In this document: in pieces, positions 22,093-33,600 of the stretch
How positions within the stretch are numbered: position 1 is the stretch's first letter
How the letters are laid out: the number at the start of each line of letters is the position of its first letter
NCBI GenBank assembly: GCA_027575765.1
Contig: JANBPT010000075.1
Span: forward strand, 18,570-82,569
Origin: Tieghemiomyces parasiticus
Lineage: Eukaryota; Kickxellomycota; Dimargaritomycetes; Dimargaritales; Dimargaritaceae
Direction of reading: 5' to 3'
Length of the DNA stretch: 64,000 bases
Program-made: the position numbers and the translations under genes
The notes under the pieces: model-generated
Seen by the model: only the letters and a program-made list of their open reading frames with translations
Told to the model about the DNA's origin: nothing
The model's database searches: none

Positions 22093-22857
22093 TTACAGGG
22101 CTGCAAAAACCTGGGTCCAATACTTGCCGACGCGGTAGGTGGCGGTGTGGGTGCTCTTGGCGCTCAGAATGTTGGCGCGGTGGCCAGGCGAGTTCATCCA
22201 GGAGTTCATGACATCGTCCTCGTTCTTCTGGCCTTCGGCCACATTCTCGGCAACGTACGACCAGCGTACGCCTAGGTTCGAGAGACGCTTACCGACGTCG
22301 CCTTCCGGGTTGCTGTGGGTCATCGTCTGGGAATTCGACTGGTACTGGCACTGGGACTGGGCCGCTTGCTCCAGATCGGAACTGTACTGCAAAGTAGACA
22401 GGCCGCTCTGACCACGCTGGGTGTTGACTAGGTCGAGCATCTTGGACTGATCGACCGCCCCGCCCCCGTTACCCTGGTCCTTACCACGCTGGTTAGACTG
22501 GCTGCCGTCGTTCTGGCCGCCATGGTGATTAGCTAGACTGCTTTCGCCTTGGTTACCACGGTGGTTAGAAAAGCCGCCTTCATCTTGGCCGCCACGGTGG
22601 TCAGAAAAGCCGCCTTCATCTTGGCCGCCACGGTGGTTAGAAAAGCCGCCTTCATCTTGGCCACCAAGTTGATTGGAAAAGCCGCTTTCGTCTTGGCCAC
22701 CACGGTGGCTCTGCAGGCGTTGGGTACTCGGGATCCCGAAATTCATACCGTCAATGGACGGCCATCCAATTTCACGAGCGCCCAGGGAATCGGCTGGCTT
22801 AGCCGTGGAACCAGCCACGGCGAGACCGAGCACGGAGAGGCAGAATAGGAGCTTCAT
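22093..22857 (-). CDS. Secreted CAP/SCP-family (PR-1-like) protein with tandem repeats
   Basis: Single exon, 254 residues, ATG at 22857. A signal peptide (MKLLFCLSVLGLAVAGSTA) is followed by a Gly/Gln/Asn/His-rich spacer containing 12-residue repeats of the type RGGQDEGGFSNH. The C-terminal part (about 125-254) is a CAP domain: the first helix DLVNTQRGQSGL, THSNPEG, AENVAEG, MNSWMNSPGHRANIL, and the terminal YWTQVFA strand, so the usual His/Glu/His cluster is present. CAP proteins are extracellular and in fungi bind sterols or lipids and appear at host or prey interfaces. The repeat spacer is unusual and may act as a wall-associated or flexible stalk. A TATA-like tataaata element lies about 75 bases upstream. 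Confidence 0.92.
   Translation of the reverse strand: MKLLFCLSVLGLAVAGSTAKPADSLGAREIGWPSIDGMNFGIPSTQRLQSHRGGQDESGFSNQLGGQDEGGFSNHRGGQDEGGFSDHRGGQDEGGFSNHRGNQGESSLANHHGGQNDGSQSNQRGKDQGNGGGAVDQSKMLDLVNTQRGQSGLSTLQYSSDLEQAAQSQCQYQSNSQTMTHSNPEGDVGKRLSNLGVRWSYVAENVAEGQKNEDDVMNSWMNSPGHRANILSAKSTHTATYRVGKYWTQVFAAL
22573..22716 (-). repeat. 36-nt in-frame tandem repeats in the CAP gene
   Basis: Four consecutive 36-nt units (22573-22608, 22609-22644, 22645-22680, 22681-22716). The first three are nearly identical and the fourth has drifted. Each encodes a 12-residue Gly/Gln/Asp/Glu/Phe/Ser unit. More degenerate units flank on both sides. Confidence 0.9.
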
Positions 22858-25053
22858 GGTTGCTAGGAAGGTAGGCGGGGCAGAGTAACTAGAAAGAGAT
22901 CAGAACGTTAACTAACAGAAGAAACGACAGTATAAATAAGCAGGCAGCGTGAACCAGCAGGCTATGCTTGTAAGGGCGAGTGCGGGGGGAGATAGAGTGA
23001 AGTGGGTTGTGATGACAGGGTGTGGAAGGGAAACCCGGTTGGGGTATTTATATTTACCTTACTGGTCAGGATGACATGTAGAGCGTCAAGGGCGGGAGAC
23101 AGTGGTGGATGGCGGTTTGGAAAGCTTTCAATTACCCCGTGTCGCCCGGTTAACTCCGCTGGTCACTCGTACAAAACAGGTAGGGACAGTGCAGTCGTCA
23201 CTGGATCTGTGTTTCGGCGACCATTACACTCGGGACTAGGGGTCATGATGTTGGTTGTCTATTACCACCGGGAACGAAAGACAGGTGAGGCTGACAGGGT
23301 GCTGGCTCAAGGAATCAAGAAAGGAAGCCAGTGGGGGAGGGAGAGGAGGCGGATGGACTGCAGGTGGGTTAATAGATCAGCCTACAGCACGACGGATTAA
23401 GAAGGAGCCAGGAGGATGGTGAATCGTTGCGAGCTGAAGACAAAGTAGCTATGTGGGGGTCAGAGGTATGGTCTAATGGCAGGGCAGGTGAAGCGGCGGG
23501 TCACCCATCATGCATCAGTCGCTAAATGGGGTGAAGGGAAAGGAGAAAGTAAGATGAAGGAGGGTACGTATTGTATATTTGACGAAGGGTGGCTTGCAGG
23601 ACGAGCAGGAAAGGCTTCTACTAGATCCCCGCCATGCATAGCGGCCAGGTCCCCGGTCTTTGCTAAAAGGTTCACGGGCGTCATACTGCGACGAATGCCC
23701 GTCCCAGTCTGAGGTTTTAAGGAGAGCCCTGAATGTCGAGGATTTCTAAGGATTAGAGGCTGATACCGTCGAAAGTGCAGACAAGGTGGCGAATATGGGA
23801 TACTTTTCAGGAGAAGGCAGAGGCCAAGGGGAGAGGGGTCATGTATGTTGCGAGAACCCGGTGGCATGATCTCCGTCAGCGCACAAAGATAATCAAGTTC
23901 AGACGGGAACTAAAAGTGGCCAGGGGACGATGAGGAGGGTGGAAAGTTGAGGCCTAGGGGTGTACGTTCAGCAGCCCTTGCTAACTCCGTTACCATTATC
24001 TAACATCTGTGGTAGACCTGGGTAACCATGCGAGGGAAATCAGCATCGCAGAGATTAGGGATGCGCGAAGTTCTCATTTAACATGCACGCAAATAAGCCT
24101 CTACTGGACAGGTAGGAGAAGGGAGGGTGCGGAGGGCGTGGCGCCCAGACGAACCAAGAACGACATTGACCAAGGCAATACGTGGAATTGTGGCAACGTG
24201 AAGGCGCCATTGGGTCGGGGTGTGTCATTATATGGTTCCGATTTCGATCGCGTAGCCTTAAGTATAGTAGATGGACTGTCCGCCATATGATGTCTAAATG
24301 GTTTCTTGGTTGAGGCAAGCGTGCTATTGAAGGAAAGGGCTGCCAAACCACTCAGATCGGGTGGCTCCCCACAGCCATTGTATGTGGAGAAGGGCCCTGG
24401 TAACTCTATGGATAAAGACCAGTCGCGCACTTCATTTACATGACCGGTGTCCATACATGTGCGGTTGCTGGGACCTAATATCGACCGCTGGTAATAGACG
24501 ATTGGATACTTGATGGTCTAAAAGCGCCCCAGCGGAAGCTCGGCGAACTTAAAGTAGAGACTGAGGATGATAGGGCCTGGCTTCCTTTCTACAGTTAATT
24601 ATCCGCCAAAAACACGAATCCGTAGAATACCAGATTTTATGGGCGAGTAATATCCAAGTCTTTATCCATGGTTGTCCTTCGTTATCATCCGGCATGCTCG
24701 CTAATAACATCTCACACCCGAGGTCGCATACTGGCTCAGTGCATTTTTATACTTTGCATTTTCCTCGACCATAGAATGAGGGATAATAGCGAGCATGCCT
24801 CCACATTTACTAGCCAGTTAAACGTATTGAACATGCAGCGTTATGTACACGTAGGACACTGACCATGAACGGAAGTTTGGCAAAATTTGCAGTAAAAATG
24901 TATGTAACCTATGTGGCTTTATTTTTTTATATATCCGCAAACCGATCTACTCGGCTCTTCAAGGTGTTGTACAAAGGGTGGATGATGGAGAGTGGAGGAA
25001 ATGGCGACCAAAGTATACACTGTTGACTCGGTTCATTTACAGCCAAAGAGGTT
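22858..25053. other. Gene-poor region
   Basis: 2.2 kb without a supported gene. ORFs are short, uneven in composition and lack domains. Promoter elements of the CAP gene should lie near 22860-23060. Confidence 0.5.
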
Positions 25054-25474
25054 CTAGGTCCAAGTCCAGCGGACAGGAACGCGGCCGGCGGCCTGGTCGG
25101 CGATCTGATCGAATGCACCGACGCTAAGATCCAGGTCATCGCTCTTGCAGGGCGGGCACTTGTCCACAATAGTGACGGTCACGCTGCCCTTGGGGCCCGT
25201 GACGAGGGCCTTCTGGCCGCACAGGGGGTTGGCGTTGGGGTTGGCCGGGTTACCAAACTGCGGGGCGTTCAAGGCGGCGACGAAATCACTATCCGAGTTC
25301 TGCCACCCGCTAGGTGCCCAGACCCACCGAGGGGCTGTAGTAGGTAGCATGGCCGGTAAAACTGCCATTGACCAGGGCCGCATCACGGCGCTTGAGAGCA
25401 GACAAGTGAGGCTGTGCGCCAGCCAGGAGGTGGTCGGAAAGGGCAACGATGAACAGAGTAATGAAGTTGACCAT
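25054..25474 (-). pseudogene. Frameshifted barwin/expansin-like (DPBB) secreted protein
   Basis: An ATG at 25474 starts a signal-peptide-like stretch (MVNFITLFIVALSDHLLAGA) and continues into the double-psi beta-barrel motif TYYSPSVGLG. An extra base then creates an in-frame TAG near 25315, and the domain continues in another frame (WQNSDSDFVAALNAPQFG ... IVDKCPPCKS ... FDQIADQAAGRVPV) to a stop at 25054. Nucleotide identity to the intact gene at 44566-45081 is very high across the domain (only about a dozen differences by eye over some 250 bases), but the signal peptide and spacer are unrelated in sequence. One Gly in KSGDLD is Asp here, and the last strand has Arg for Ser. Most likely a recently inactivated paralog. 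Confidence 0.85.
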
Positions 25475-28400
25475 AGTTATCGGTCGTCTCAGAATAAGCC
25501 AAAGAAAAAAGATGACGGCTTGTAATGCTTTCGCGGATATGCTTACAGGAAGGTGAGCTTAACTGGTCTTGGCGGTCATGATGGTGATGTATAGCCATTG
25601 GCGGATGCGTTGAGGGAGTTGTGATAAAAAAGAAAATACAGATGGCATGGCCTGTATAATGTTGGGCAGGTCTATGGACGTAACCCTGCCTAGGTGAAAA
25701 TCTAGGCTGCATTTGAAGTTCCAGCTTTAGTGCCATTCCCATGTGTGAGCACAAGCTATAATTCAAGGGTTTCTGGGTGTGGTCATGGTGACAATCCTTT
25801 GGTAATTCAAGCGTACAAGCGTAATTTGGCGCCTTGAAAGTTATATTCTGCACAATGTAAACCACAAAATGCATCGTGGCAGATTGGCAATGATTCAGTA
25901 CAAAGGGCTGAACAACAAGTCAATCTGCTGGGGTTCGCTGTCTCCGTACACGAGAATACCCGGACGCCGCCACCACCTTCTACTTAGAAGCACCTATAGC
26001 CCGCTATTCTTACGATACTGGAATCACCCACCCGTTCGCGCCGGTACCCCCGGCGTGGTTCCAGACGCTCGGCCACATTTCCCCGAGACTATGGCAGCGT
26101 TGGGAAAACCGATGCCCTTCAGGGGTTGCCTTAAGTGTCCTAGCCCCAATCCCGGTTGACATTGACTCGGTTCGGAAGAGATAGTCGGTACTGGCACATC
26201 ATGACGGGGGGATGTCACACATTTCTGTTAGTCCAGGAACCCTTGAAGCTGGCCAGCTCTTCGAGGGTCTGGAAATAATCTATAGTCCGAGACCAAGGTA
26301 TTCCGGCCATGGGGTGGACTTAACCACACCGTGTTTTCTACCCTGTAGAAAGTTCTGCCATAGGGAATCGAGCGCTTTTTCTTTATCGCCATCCAGGTAG
26401 TGGAAACATAGGCTCTGGAGTGTCCAAGTCCTCTCCTACCCTTTCCTATTTTAAACCGGACGTCGCTAGTCCCGACCGCGCCATGTTACTTGGATACATT
26501 GAGGAGTAGGCTCATAATACAAACTGGCTGCGTTAATAACGTATAGACGTGCTGGGTGACAAGGAAAGGGATGTACCAGGCCCAAGCGCCCCCCTCAGAT
26601 GAATTATATGCTTATTTAATGTGAATCTACGCCAGACAAACTGTTGATCATTATTTTCCATCCACTGTGGTGAAAGGAGAGGGGATCCCCCTGATAACCC
26701 CAACACCTCAGCGCCCTCCTATTCGGGGAAGGTGGCTTGCCAAGGAATAGCCGATTTCCAACTACACAGGTATAGCGGATTCGATATCACGACCAACCTC
26801 GATGGCTCTCTTACTTTAATTTTCTTTGTGCTCTCGAGGGGGGGGGTCGAAGCCGATCTCATATTCAAGCTACGTCTTCACCGCATCTTATTAAATCATA
26901 TCCACCCCTCTTCCGAGCATTACAACACACCTTAGGGTACACAAGAAAGCGACCAAAAGATCCAACCCCTTCAGAGCTTCTGAAATGGGGGGAAAGGCTA
27001 TAGGATAAAGCCTCCGCCTTATTACATTGTCGAACTGTTCAGAATTATAACTGGCTCTAAATTCTCGCGCTTCGTGAGACTTGCGGTCCCAGACATCGGC
27101 GATGTAGATGCAGCTAAGAAGTCTCCAAAATGAGGAATTAAGTTGAATAAACCATATAAGAATTGGGCCATTCCTCACCTCGTAATTTTCCTTTTTACCC
27201 CTCCATCACGTCACCTATTTGGGTACTATCCCTCGCCCTGCCTACGCTTACCAACCGTGATGTTTGGATCGGCACGTCATTTATGTTGTGAGAGCCACTA
27301 GGCAGCTTATATAGTACCTGGCCTGACTGCCTCGTTGGACTAGGCTATCCCTTACCACATAACCGTCACCAGGTGGCCAACTCGCTTTCGCAGCGGCCTA
27401 TGCTCCCCTGAAATGGAGCCCTGGTCCGGCCACCCGCCAGACGGCATTGGAGAACTTATCGAAAGCATAGCCCTGAAATTGCCGGACGAAGACTTTCGAC
27501 TGGTTCCTGGGCAGCTAAGCCCACATCGGCCACACTTTCCCTAGTACTATGCGCAATACCCTGCACAGGGACTTGGGGTTGTACAGCCATTTCAATTGCT
27601 GGGCCTCTCACGGTCCCACCGACGACCAGCGCCGCCAGTGACTACCTGCTGGATCCCATTGTCACAGGTGACGGGACTTGGGCGTATCTTTACGATTCAC
27701 CTACTGGGTCTGATTGCCGGTGGCGGTGCCCTGAAGGCGACCCTGTCCCCACTCCGACCCGCCGGGGCCGTGTCATACGCAAGGTTATGCGGGTAGTTTG
27801 TTTTTACTAGATGCGGCCTGTCGCACCTGAGCATCAAGCCCTCTGGTTCTACGGTTCCCGCCAACCACTTCATAAATATGCGGGCTTGAACCCCCGCTCC
27901 AGGCCTTGGCAAGGACACGGGAAAGCCTGGGCCGCTTACCCCCGCGGCTATATCACAAAAATGCGCCACCGCATCGGATTGCAGTCACCTAAATCGACAT
28001 TACCAGCACCAGAGGCAACCTTCCACTAGCCCCTCCCTTCAATCCTTTCCGAGCGCCCCCTGCGACCTCTGGCAGTTCAGGGATATCAAACGGCGGGTGC
28101 GCAGTAAGGCGTTCGCTACACTGGAGGCAGTCATGGCTATCTGGAAATCAGAGCCTGCCAAGCTCCAGTCAAGTGGCTCTAGATCCTGCTATGATCACTG
28201 ACAAGCAGAGGTCGCCGAGCGACACAGGGTGACGGTAATTAAATTTCAATGGGCATTGTAGAAACTTGGTGAAACGTGAGCTTTACGGACTCTCTATAAT
28301 GGCGCAGCAGTCGCGTGGTCCGCAGTCCACCCAGTGGGAAAGATTTGCGGAGAGATGGGATCAAGTGGTAGAGCGGCTAGCCAGCAGCCGGGGCGGGCGG

Positions 28401-28825
28401 TGGAGGGGGCAAGCTAGAAGGTATGAAGACTAGAAGGCTCGCCCTGACATTATTTAGGGGGGCTACCCCGCTCCTCTCCCCCGCGCCCGTTCTCCCAAGC
28501 CGTCCACCCTATCGCCACGATGCCCTAGGCACCTCCCCCCCCCTTGCCGCGGCTGCTCTCCTCTACCCCGTCCACCCCCCGCTATCTACCTTCCCAATAA
28601 TTTCGCCAGCTGCTACCCGCTCCTCGACCGCCCAGCCTGGCAGTGTTACCTACCTATCTGCTTACTAGCCCGCCTTTCCTTAACCACCATTGTGTACATC
28701 GTCCGGAGCCCGTTTACCGTCCCTCTTCCCGACGCCGTTACTACACCTGCTGCCCCCCGGGCCTACCGCGGCCCCTTTTCAAGATAGGACAAACTCTAAC
28801 CAGCCAGCTGTCGCCTTTTGCCGCC
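25475..28825. other. Gene-poor region with a GC-rich, coding-like patch
   Basis: 3.3 kb upstream of the CHY/RING gene. Most of it is A/T-rich without coding signal. From about 27400 to 28100 the sequence is GC-rich with short frames of gene-like composition, such as the 43-residue frame starting at the ATG at 27414 (ELIESIALKLPDEDFRLV). These are interrupted by stops in all frames, which suggests a decayed gene. From 28450 to 28825 it is a C/T-rich leader. Confidence 0.4.
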
Positions 28826-30632
28826 ATGACCGGGACAGCGTCCGTTTCCGACGCTGGCTCGACCGCCAATGCGCAGGCGCAGCTACGTCAACGCATCCGT
28901 GAGATCATGGCCGACTCCACGATCGCTGCCAACGAGAAGCCCCGGCTCATTCAGGTAGGTCAACCCTGAGCTGAGGAACGTGGCCTCGGGCAACATCGTC
29001 ACGGGCCGCACTAACACTGGCATTCCCCTCGAACGTTATCACCTACCGCCGCCTCTCCCTTTTGCTTGTAGAGGCTCATGACCCCAGGTGGGACCGAGAA
29101 CCGTAGGCCTGCCACCGACTCGTCCGGCGGAAACAGCGAAGGCACAGGGCCCTTGCAAAACGACGAGACGGTACCGGGAGCTGCCACGGCCGAGCTGACA
29201 CCCACCTACAACGTAAGTAACCTGCCAACCTGAACCCACGACTTCCACCCTCCTCTCCCAACCACAATCGTCGGCGCATCCCCCCCCCTTTTCCCCTCCA
29301 CCTTTCCCCGTGGGGGAATCCCCCAGGGCGTCGACCCAGTCACGGGCCGGTGGAGAAAGGTGGAGAAAGGTGGAGAAATGAATGGCTCGCCGTTCTGGGG
29401 TTCGGACCCTCTCCCCCCCCAGGCCTGACATCTAACCAGACCTCTTCTTCCTTTTGATTCCTATTTTCCTCCGACCGACTTCCCATCCGTAGAACGGCGG
29501 AAATCTGGGCTGTGAGCACTACGAACGCGGCGCCAAAATGTGGGCTGCCTGCTGTCGCCGCTGGTACACTTGCCGTATCTGCCACGACGAGGACCAGCAG
29601 ACCCACACCCTGGATAGGTTAGTCACGCAGCTTTCTCTTCATCGGGTGGCAGTGGCCGGTGCCATGCGGGAATCCCAACCCCTCTGAGTCGCAGCACGCC
29701 CATCAACTGGGTTGTCCGGGCAGACGCACACACCCTTTACTCAGCTATAGATAACCCCCTACCGTTGCTGTTTCCCTCGCCTCCTCCCTCGCCCGCTCTA
29801 CTGTCTGGTCGCAGGCACACGGTACGCTTCATGATGTGTATGCATTGCCAGAGCATCCAGGTCCCGGCCCAGCACTGTGCCGACCCGGCATGCGGCCAGA
29901 AACTAAGCAAGTATTACTGCGATGCGTGCCACCTCTGGAACAGTAACCCCGACGCACAAATATTCCATTGCGACGGGTGCGGCATCTGTCGTATGGGCGC
30001 GAAGGAGGACTTCCAGCACTGTGCCAAGTGTCGGTGCTGTATAAGCAGTGACTACTGGGACCAGCACCGCTGCCGAGAGGACACGCTCTCCGGCGATTGC
30101 CCCATCTGCGGAGAATTCATGTTCACCTCTCAACTGGAAATGGTCTTCATGGTAGGTACCCCATCAGAACGGAAACCACGGCTGCCCTCGCCTCGATGTG
30201 GCGGCGCACGAAACATCCCCTTACAGTATGTAGCTAAACCGTACCTCCCTTCTGCTATGCTCCCGCTACTCCCAGTCCTGCGGCCATCCTATTCACAAGG
30301 ATTGTCTACAGCGTTATATGGACACATCATTCCAGTGCCCCATTTGCCGCAAGTCGCTGGGTGACCTGAGCAGCTTGTTTCGCGAGCTGGACAGACTTAT
30401 GGCCGAACAGGTCATGCCGCCCGAGTACCGGGACACTCTATCTGAGATTTTCTGCAATGACTGTGAGAAACGGTCGACTACCAGCTACCATTTTATGTAC
30501 CACAAGTGCCATCTCTGTGAATCGTACAGTACGAAGGTTTTGCGGACGTTTAAACAGGCACAGCCCACCGAGACGGCAGCCGCCGCCCCGTCCAACTCGG
30601 ACCAGGGCGAGCAGGAAGAGGACGATCAATAG
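28826..30632 (+). CDS. RCHY1: CHY-zinc-finger/RING E3 ubiquitin ligase, Pirh2/RCHY1 type (5 exons)
   Basis: Exons 28826-28954, 29072-29212, 29493-29617, 29815-30151, 30276-30632; phases 0,0,2,0 agree, 362 residues. After a roughly 90-residue Ser/Gly/Thr-rich N-terminus comes the CHY finger (GCEHYERG, CCRRWYTCRICHDE), then the CTCHY zinc region (YYCDACHLW, FHCDGCGICRMGAKEDFQHC). The RING-H2 (CPICGEF ... SCGHPIHKDC ... CPIC) is completed only by joining exons 4 and 5. A final zinc ribbon follows (FCNDCEKRS ... CHLCESYST). The order is the same as animal RCHY1 and its plant/fungal relatives, soluble ligases acting in nucleus and cytosol. The N-terminal extension is longer than in human RCHY1. 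The ATG at 28826 follows a C/T-rich leader with no stop in frame. Confidence 0.95.
29352..29380 (+). repeat. 10-nt tandem repeat in an intron
   Basis: Three near-identical copies of tggagaaagg sit inside intron 2 of the CHY/RING ligase gene. No effect on coding. Confidence 0.8.
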
Positions 30633-33600
30633 ACAAGGCCAAGGCAATCCCGGATCGACCGCCCCGCCGTTCCCCAGCAGGCGTGGTGGCCGACTCGCCT
30701 GCCGTTGTGAAAGTGGCCTGTAGCTCCGACAACTGGGCCATATTCACGCCGAATTCTCGTCCTGTACCCAGCCATACTGCGCTGCTATGCATCAATCGAA
30801 TACTCCCTTTGTGTCGACAGAGCTCCTTTGCCGTCTCTTTTACTGCTCCGTTGGGTTATTTTCGATATAAACCTCGGTCTAAACGGGATCTGGTTGTATA
30901 GCAGCGCGTAAGAATTGGTCATATAAAAGCGAGGAAGGACCTGGGTCTCCTTTTCTCCAATATCCGGGCTAGGGCTGTCCACGATCGGGCAAAGCGTCAG
31001 GAAATCCACCCGACAGAGTTTACCAATGACACACGAAATGATGTCTCGTTGTGCGGCGCGGTTATTGCGAGTTGTAGGGTACTAAAGTTCTGGCATGCCA
31101 CCTCGCCCAAAGTCCGGTCGAAAGCGGAGGCTTGGATACATCAGACTCCGCGACTAGATACCCAGCCCTGCATGTTCCCTCTCCGCCTATAGGCGCTTTT
31201 CTTTGTCACGATCCGCCCTGATCCTCCACTACAAATCAGTAACGGATAGACCATACAACTTTTTCTGCCCTCGCTGATTGTTTTCTGCACAGTCAGTCAT
31301 CGGGGCTGGTACCTTTCCACTACCACGGATGTTTACTAAACAAGCGCTCAGCCGACTGCTAACTGAATACTTTGAAACGTTGGCGGGGAAGTCGGGGGGT
31401 TGAGGAAACCTTAAACCGTCGCTAAACTTGCCAACCGCCAGGCTTGGAAATTTATTCCGGACCTGGTGGGTCACGTACAAGTCGTAAATGACGAAGGCTG
31501 CCTCACGGGCGAGGTTTAGGACGTTAAGGCCACTGACGGGTAAAACCCAGAGGCAGTGTTGGTGGTGGTAAAGGCAGGTAATGAGATTGGGCGCTGCAAT
31601 GGGTATTTTCATCAAAATGAAATGGACGAACTTGGTACCAACCGGACTACGGTTAGAGTGCCAGCGGTGGGGAGGGGGGCAACACGATTTTCTAGGTTTC
31701 GGAGGGGATCACCTCTTCCTTACCATTAACCTGGCGGCGTATCCATGGTAAGATAATGTCACTCTGCAGGGGGGGGCGGCGGAGCGGGAAGGACGATGTG
31801 CCGATATTTAGGAGGATTTTGCCAGGGAAAATTTGGGCTGTTGGCGATGCAGGGTGGAAGCAGATGGGGAATAAACCTTAACTGCTATCTACAGATCTCA
31901 CTATGTAGAACCATCGTCCGGGTAGGCTACGCCCGTACCAATCGAAACAGGCTACCCTGACTTTGTGGGGGGTGGAACATGGCTGGACCTTAAAATGTAA
32001 AGAATCCCGCCCAATTTTTGGATCGAATTGATACCCGGCAAGGTTCTCAGATTATATAGAAGCTTGAGCAGGATACAAAGGTGAGCGGGGGGGGGGTGGA
32101 GGCGGCTACCCTACACCGCCATAATCATCAGGGTTAAAGGGACGGAACGCAGCTGGTACATAAAGTTGGGGAGTGGGCTGATCACCACGCAACAATTTCG
32201 CTGTGACCAGTTGTCAAGCTTACTAATTTAGATAGTAGCGTAAACCAAGATTTGTACTGACCCAAATTTCTGAATTAAGTGATGGTTCTCTACGCGTGCG
32301 GGCTGGCTCCTTCTGCACGGGTGGCGACCTGATACGCCGTAGTGTAGTTTCACCTTAGCTAACTGGTGCCGCGCAATGCCACTGAGCGGCCAGACGGTCA
32401 TCAGAGCGGGCCGTTGCTTAATGGGAACGATCACCCCCCCCGGAAGCACGGGAGTACCGTTTACGCCACCTTATCATGTTTAAAAACTATCTAGATTTAA
32501 TTAAGGCCCCTGGATTATTAATATCTCATCGTTAGGGTCGGGTGATTCTGACGTGTGAGCGTGTTTACTACTGCGTAGTCTAGAAAAGGTTATAGTGATG
32601 GGGATAGGCATCAGGCGATTACTGGGCCCCGTTTAATCAAAATGACCAGTCCACGCTTAGATAACGTAGATTCGGGTAAAACAGGACGTAGTTCACTACT
32701 CCCGTTACCCGCTGCCGCGTACGATTAAACGGCTTTATGTAACCAGGACTTGAAGCGCCAGCTTCGCCAATGTACAGAGTACACCTTCTAGACGTCGCGA
32801 TGCAGAACACTGGAACGGCCTAGGGTTCCCACGGGTGTCCACCAGTTCGTCTAGAATGAAAATCAGGCCGAAGAGAGTATCTACGTCAAGGTTCCTAATA
32901 GTCAGGTGCAGCCCGTGCAGCAAACATTTATCTGGTCCAAAGCAGCCAACCTCCGCCTCGGCTGTAGAGCCGGAGTGGTAATGTTCGATAGCAATGTGGC
33001 ATGTCAAGGCCTCGTGGGATGCGTCCCCCCCTCTTCCCCCTTTCCCTTGCTGGTCGACTCTGGCGCTCGGTGTAATGTTTCCCCCTCCACGTCACGCTAT
33101 TTTCCTGACATCGTAGAACCAAGCGGTCGAGCGGAGGGTGGGAATGTTTGTAGCGCCAAGGCATGCGAGGGTAATCCTTGGAGGGTCTACGACTCTAGCC
33201 AGAAAATCTAGTAGCAGCCGAAACGAGAAACTGCCAAGATAGGCTGCCTGCGAACCATCCCTTACCAGAAGCCTCTTGGAGTTTCCTCGTGGCATGCTCT
33301 ACCTTCGTCAAACGTAAGGAGGATGGGGACATGTGGCCGGGTCATTCGAAGAGTAAGTAGCCGGGGTTGACGTTGTCCGTGTGATCTTGAAGCCACCGGA
33401 CTATCCCGCCATCATGTCCATGCGCTGATTATGCCGTCAGGTGACGGATCATGCGCTGGAACTTCACCTTTGGCCCCGAATACTATAGGGCGTGTATACT
33501 ACGTAGCGCCACAGGGTATCTCCAGTAAAGCCCATGGAGTTGGAGCGCATGGTCAGGCTAAACCCTCAGCCTACCACACCATTCCAATCGGACCACGCAT

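Noticed and set aside
29039..29431. 130-residue minus-strand ORF across introns of the CHY/RING gene
   Set aside because: Shadow of the plus-strand gene and its introns.
31229..31615. 128-residue minus-strand ORF
   Set aside because: Codon use unlike the real genes, no recognisable domain, no splice-compatible neighbours.
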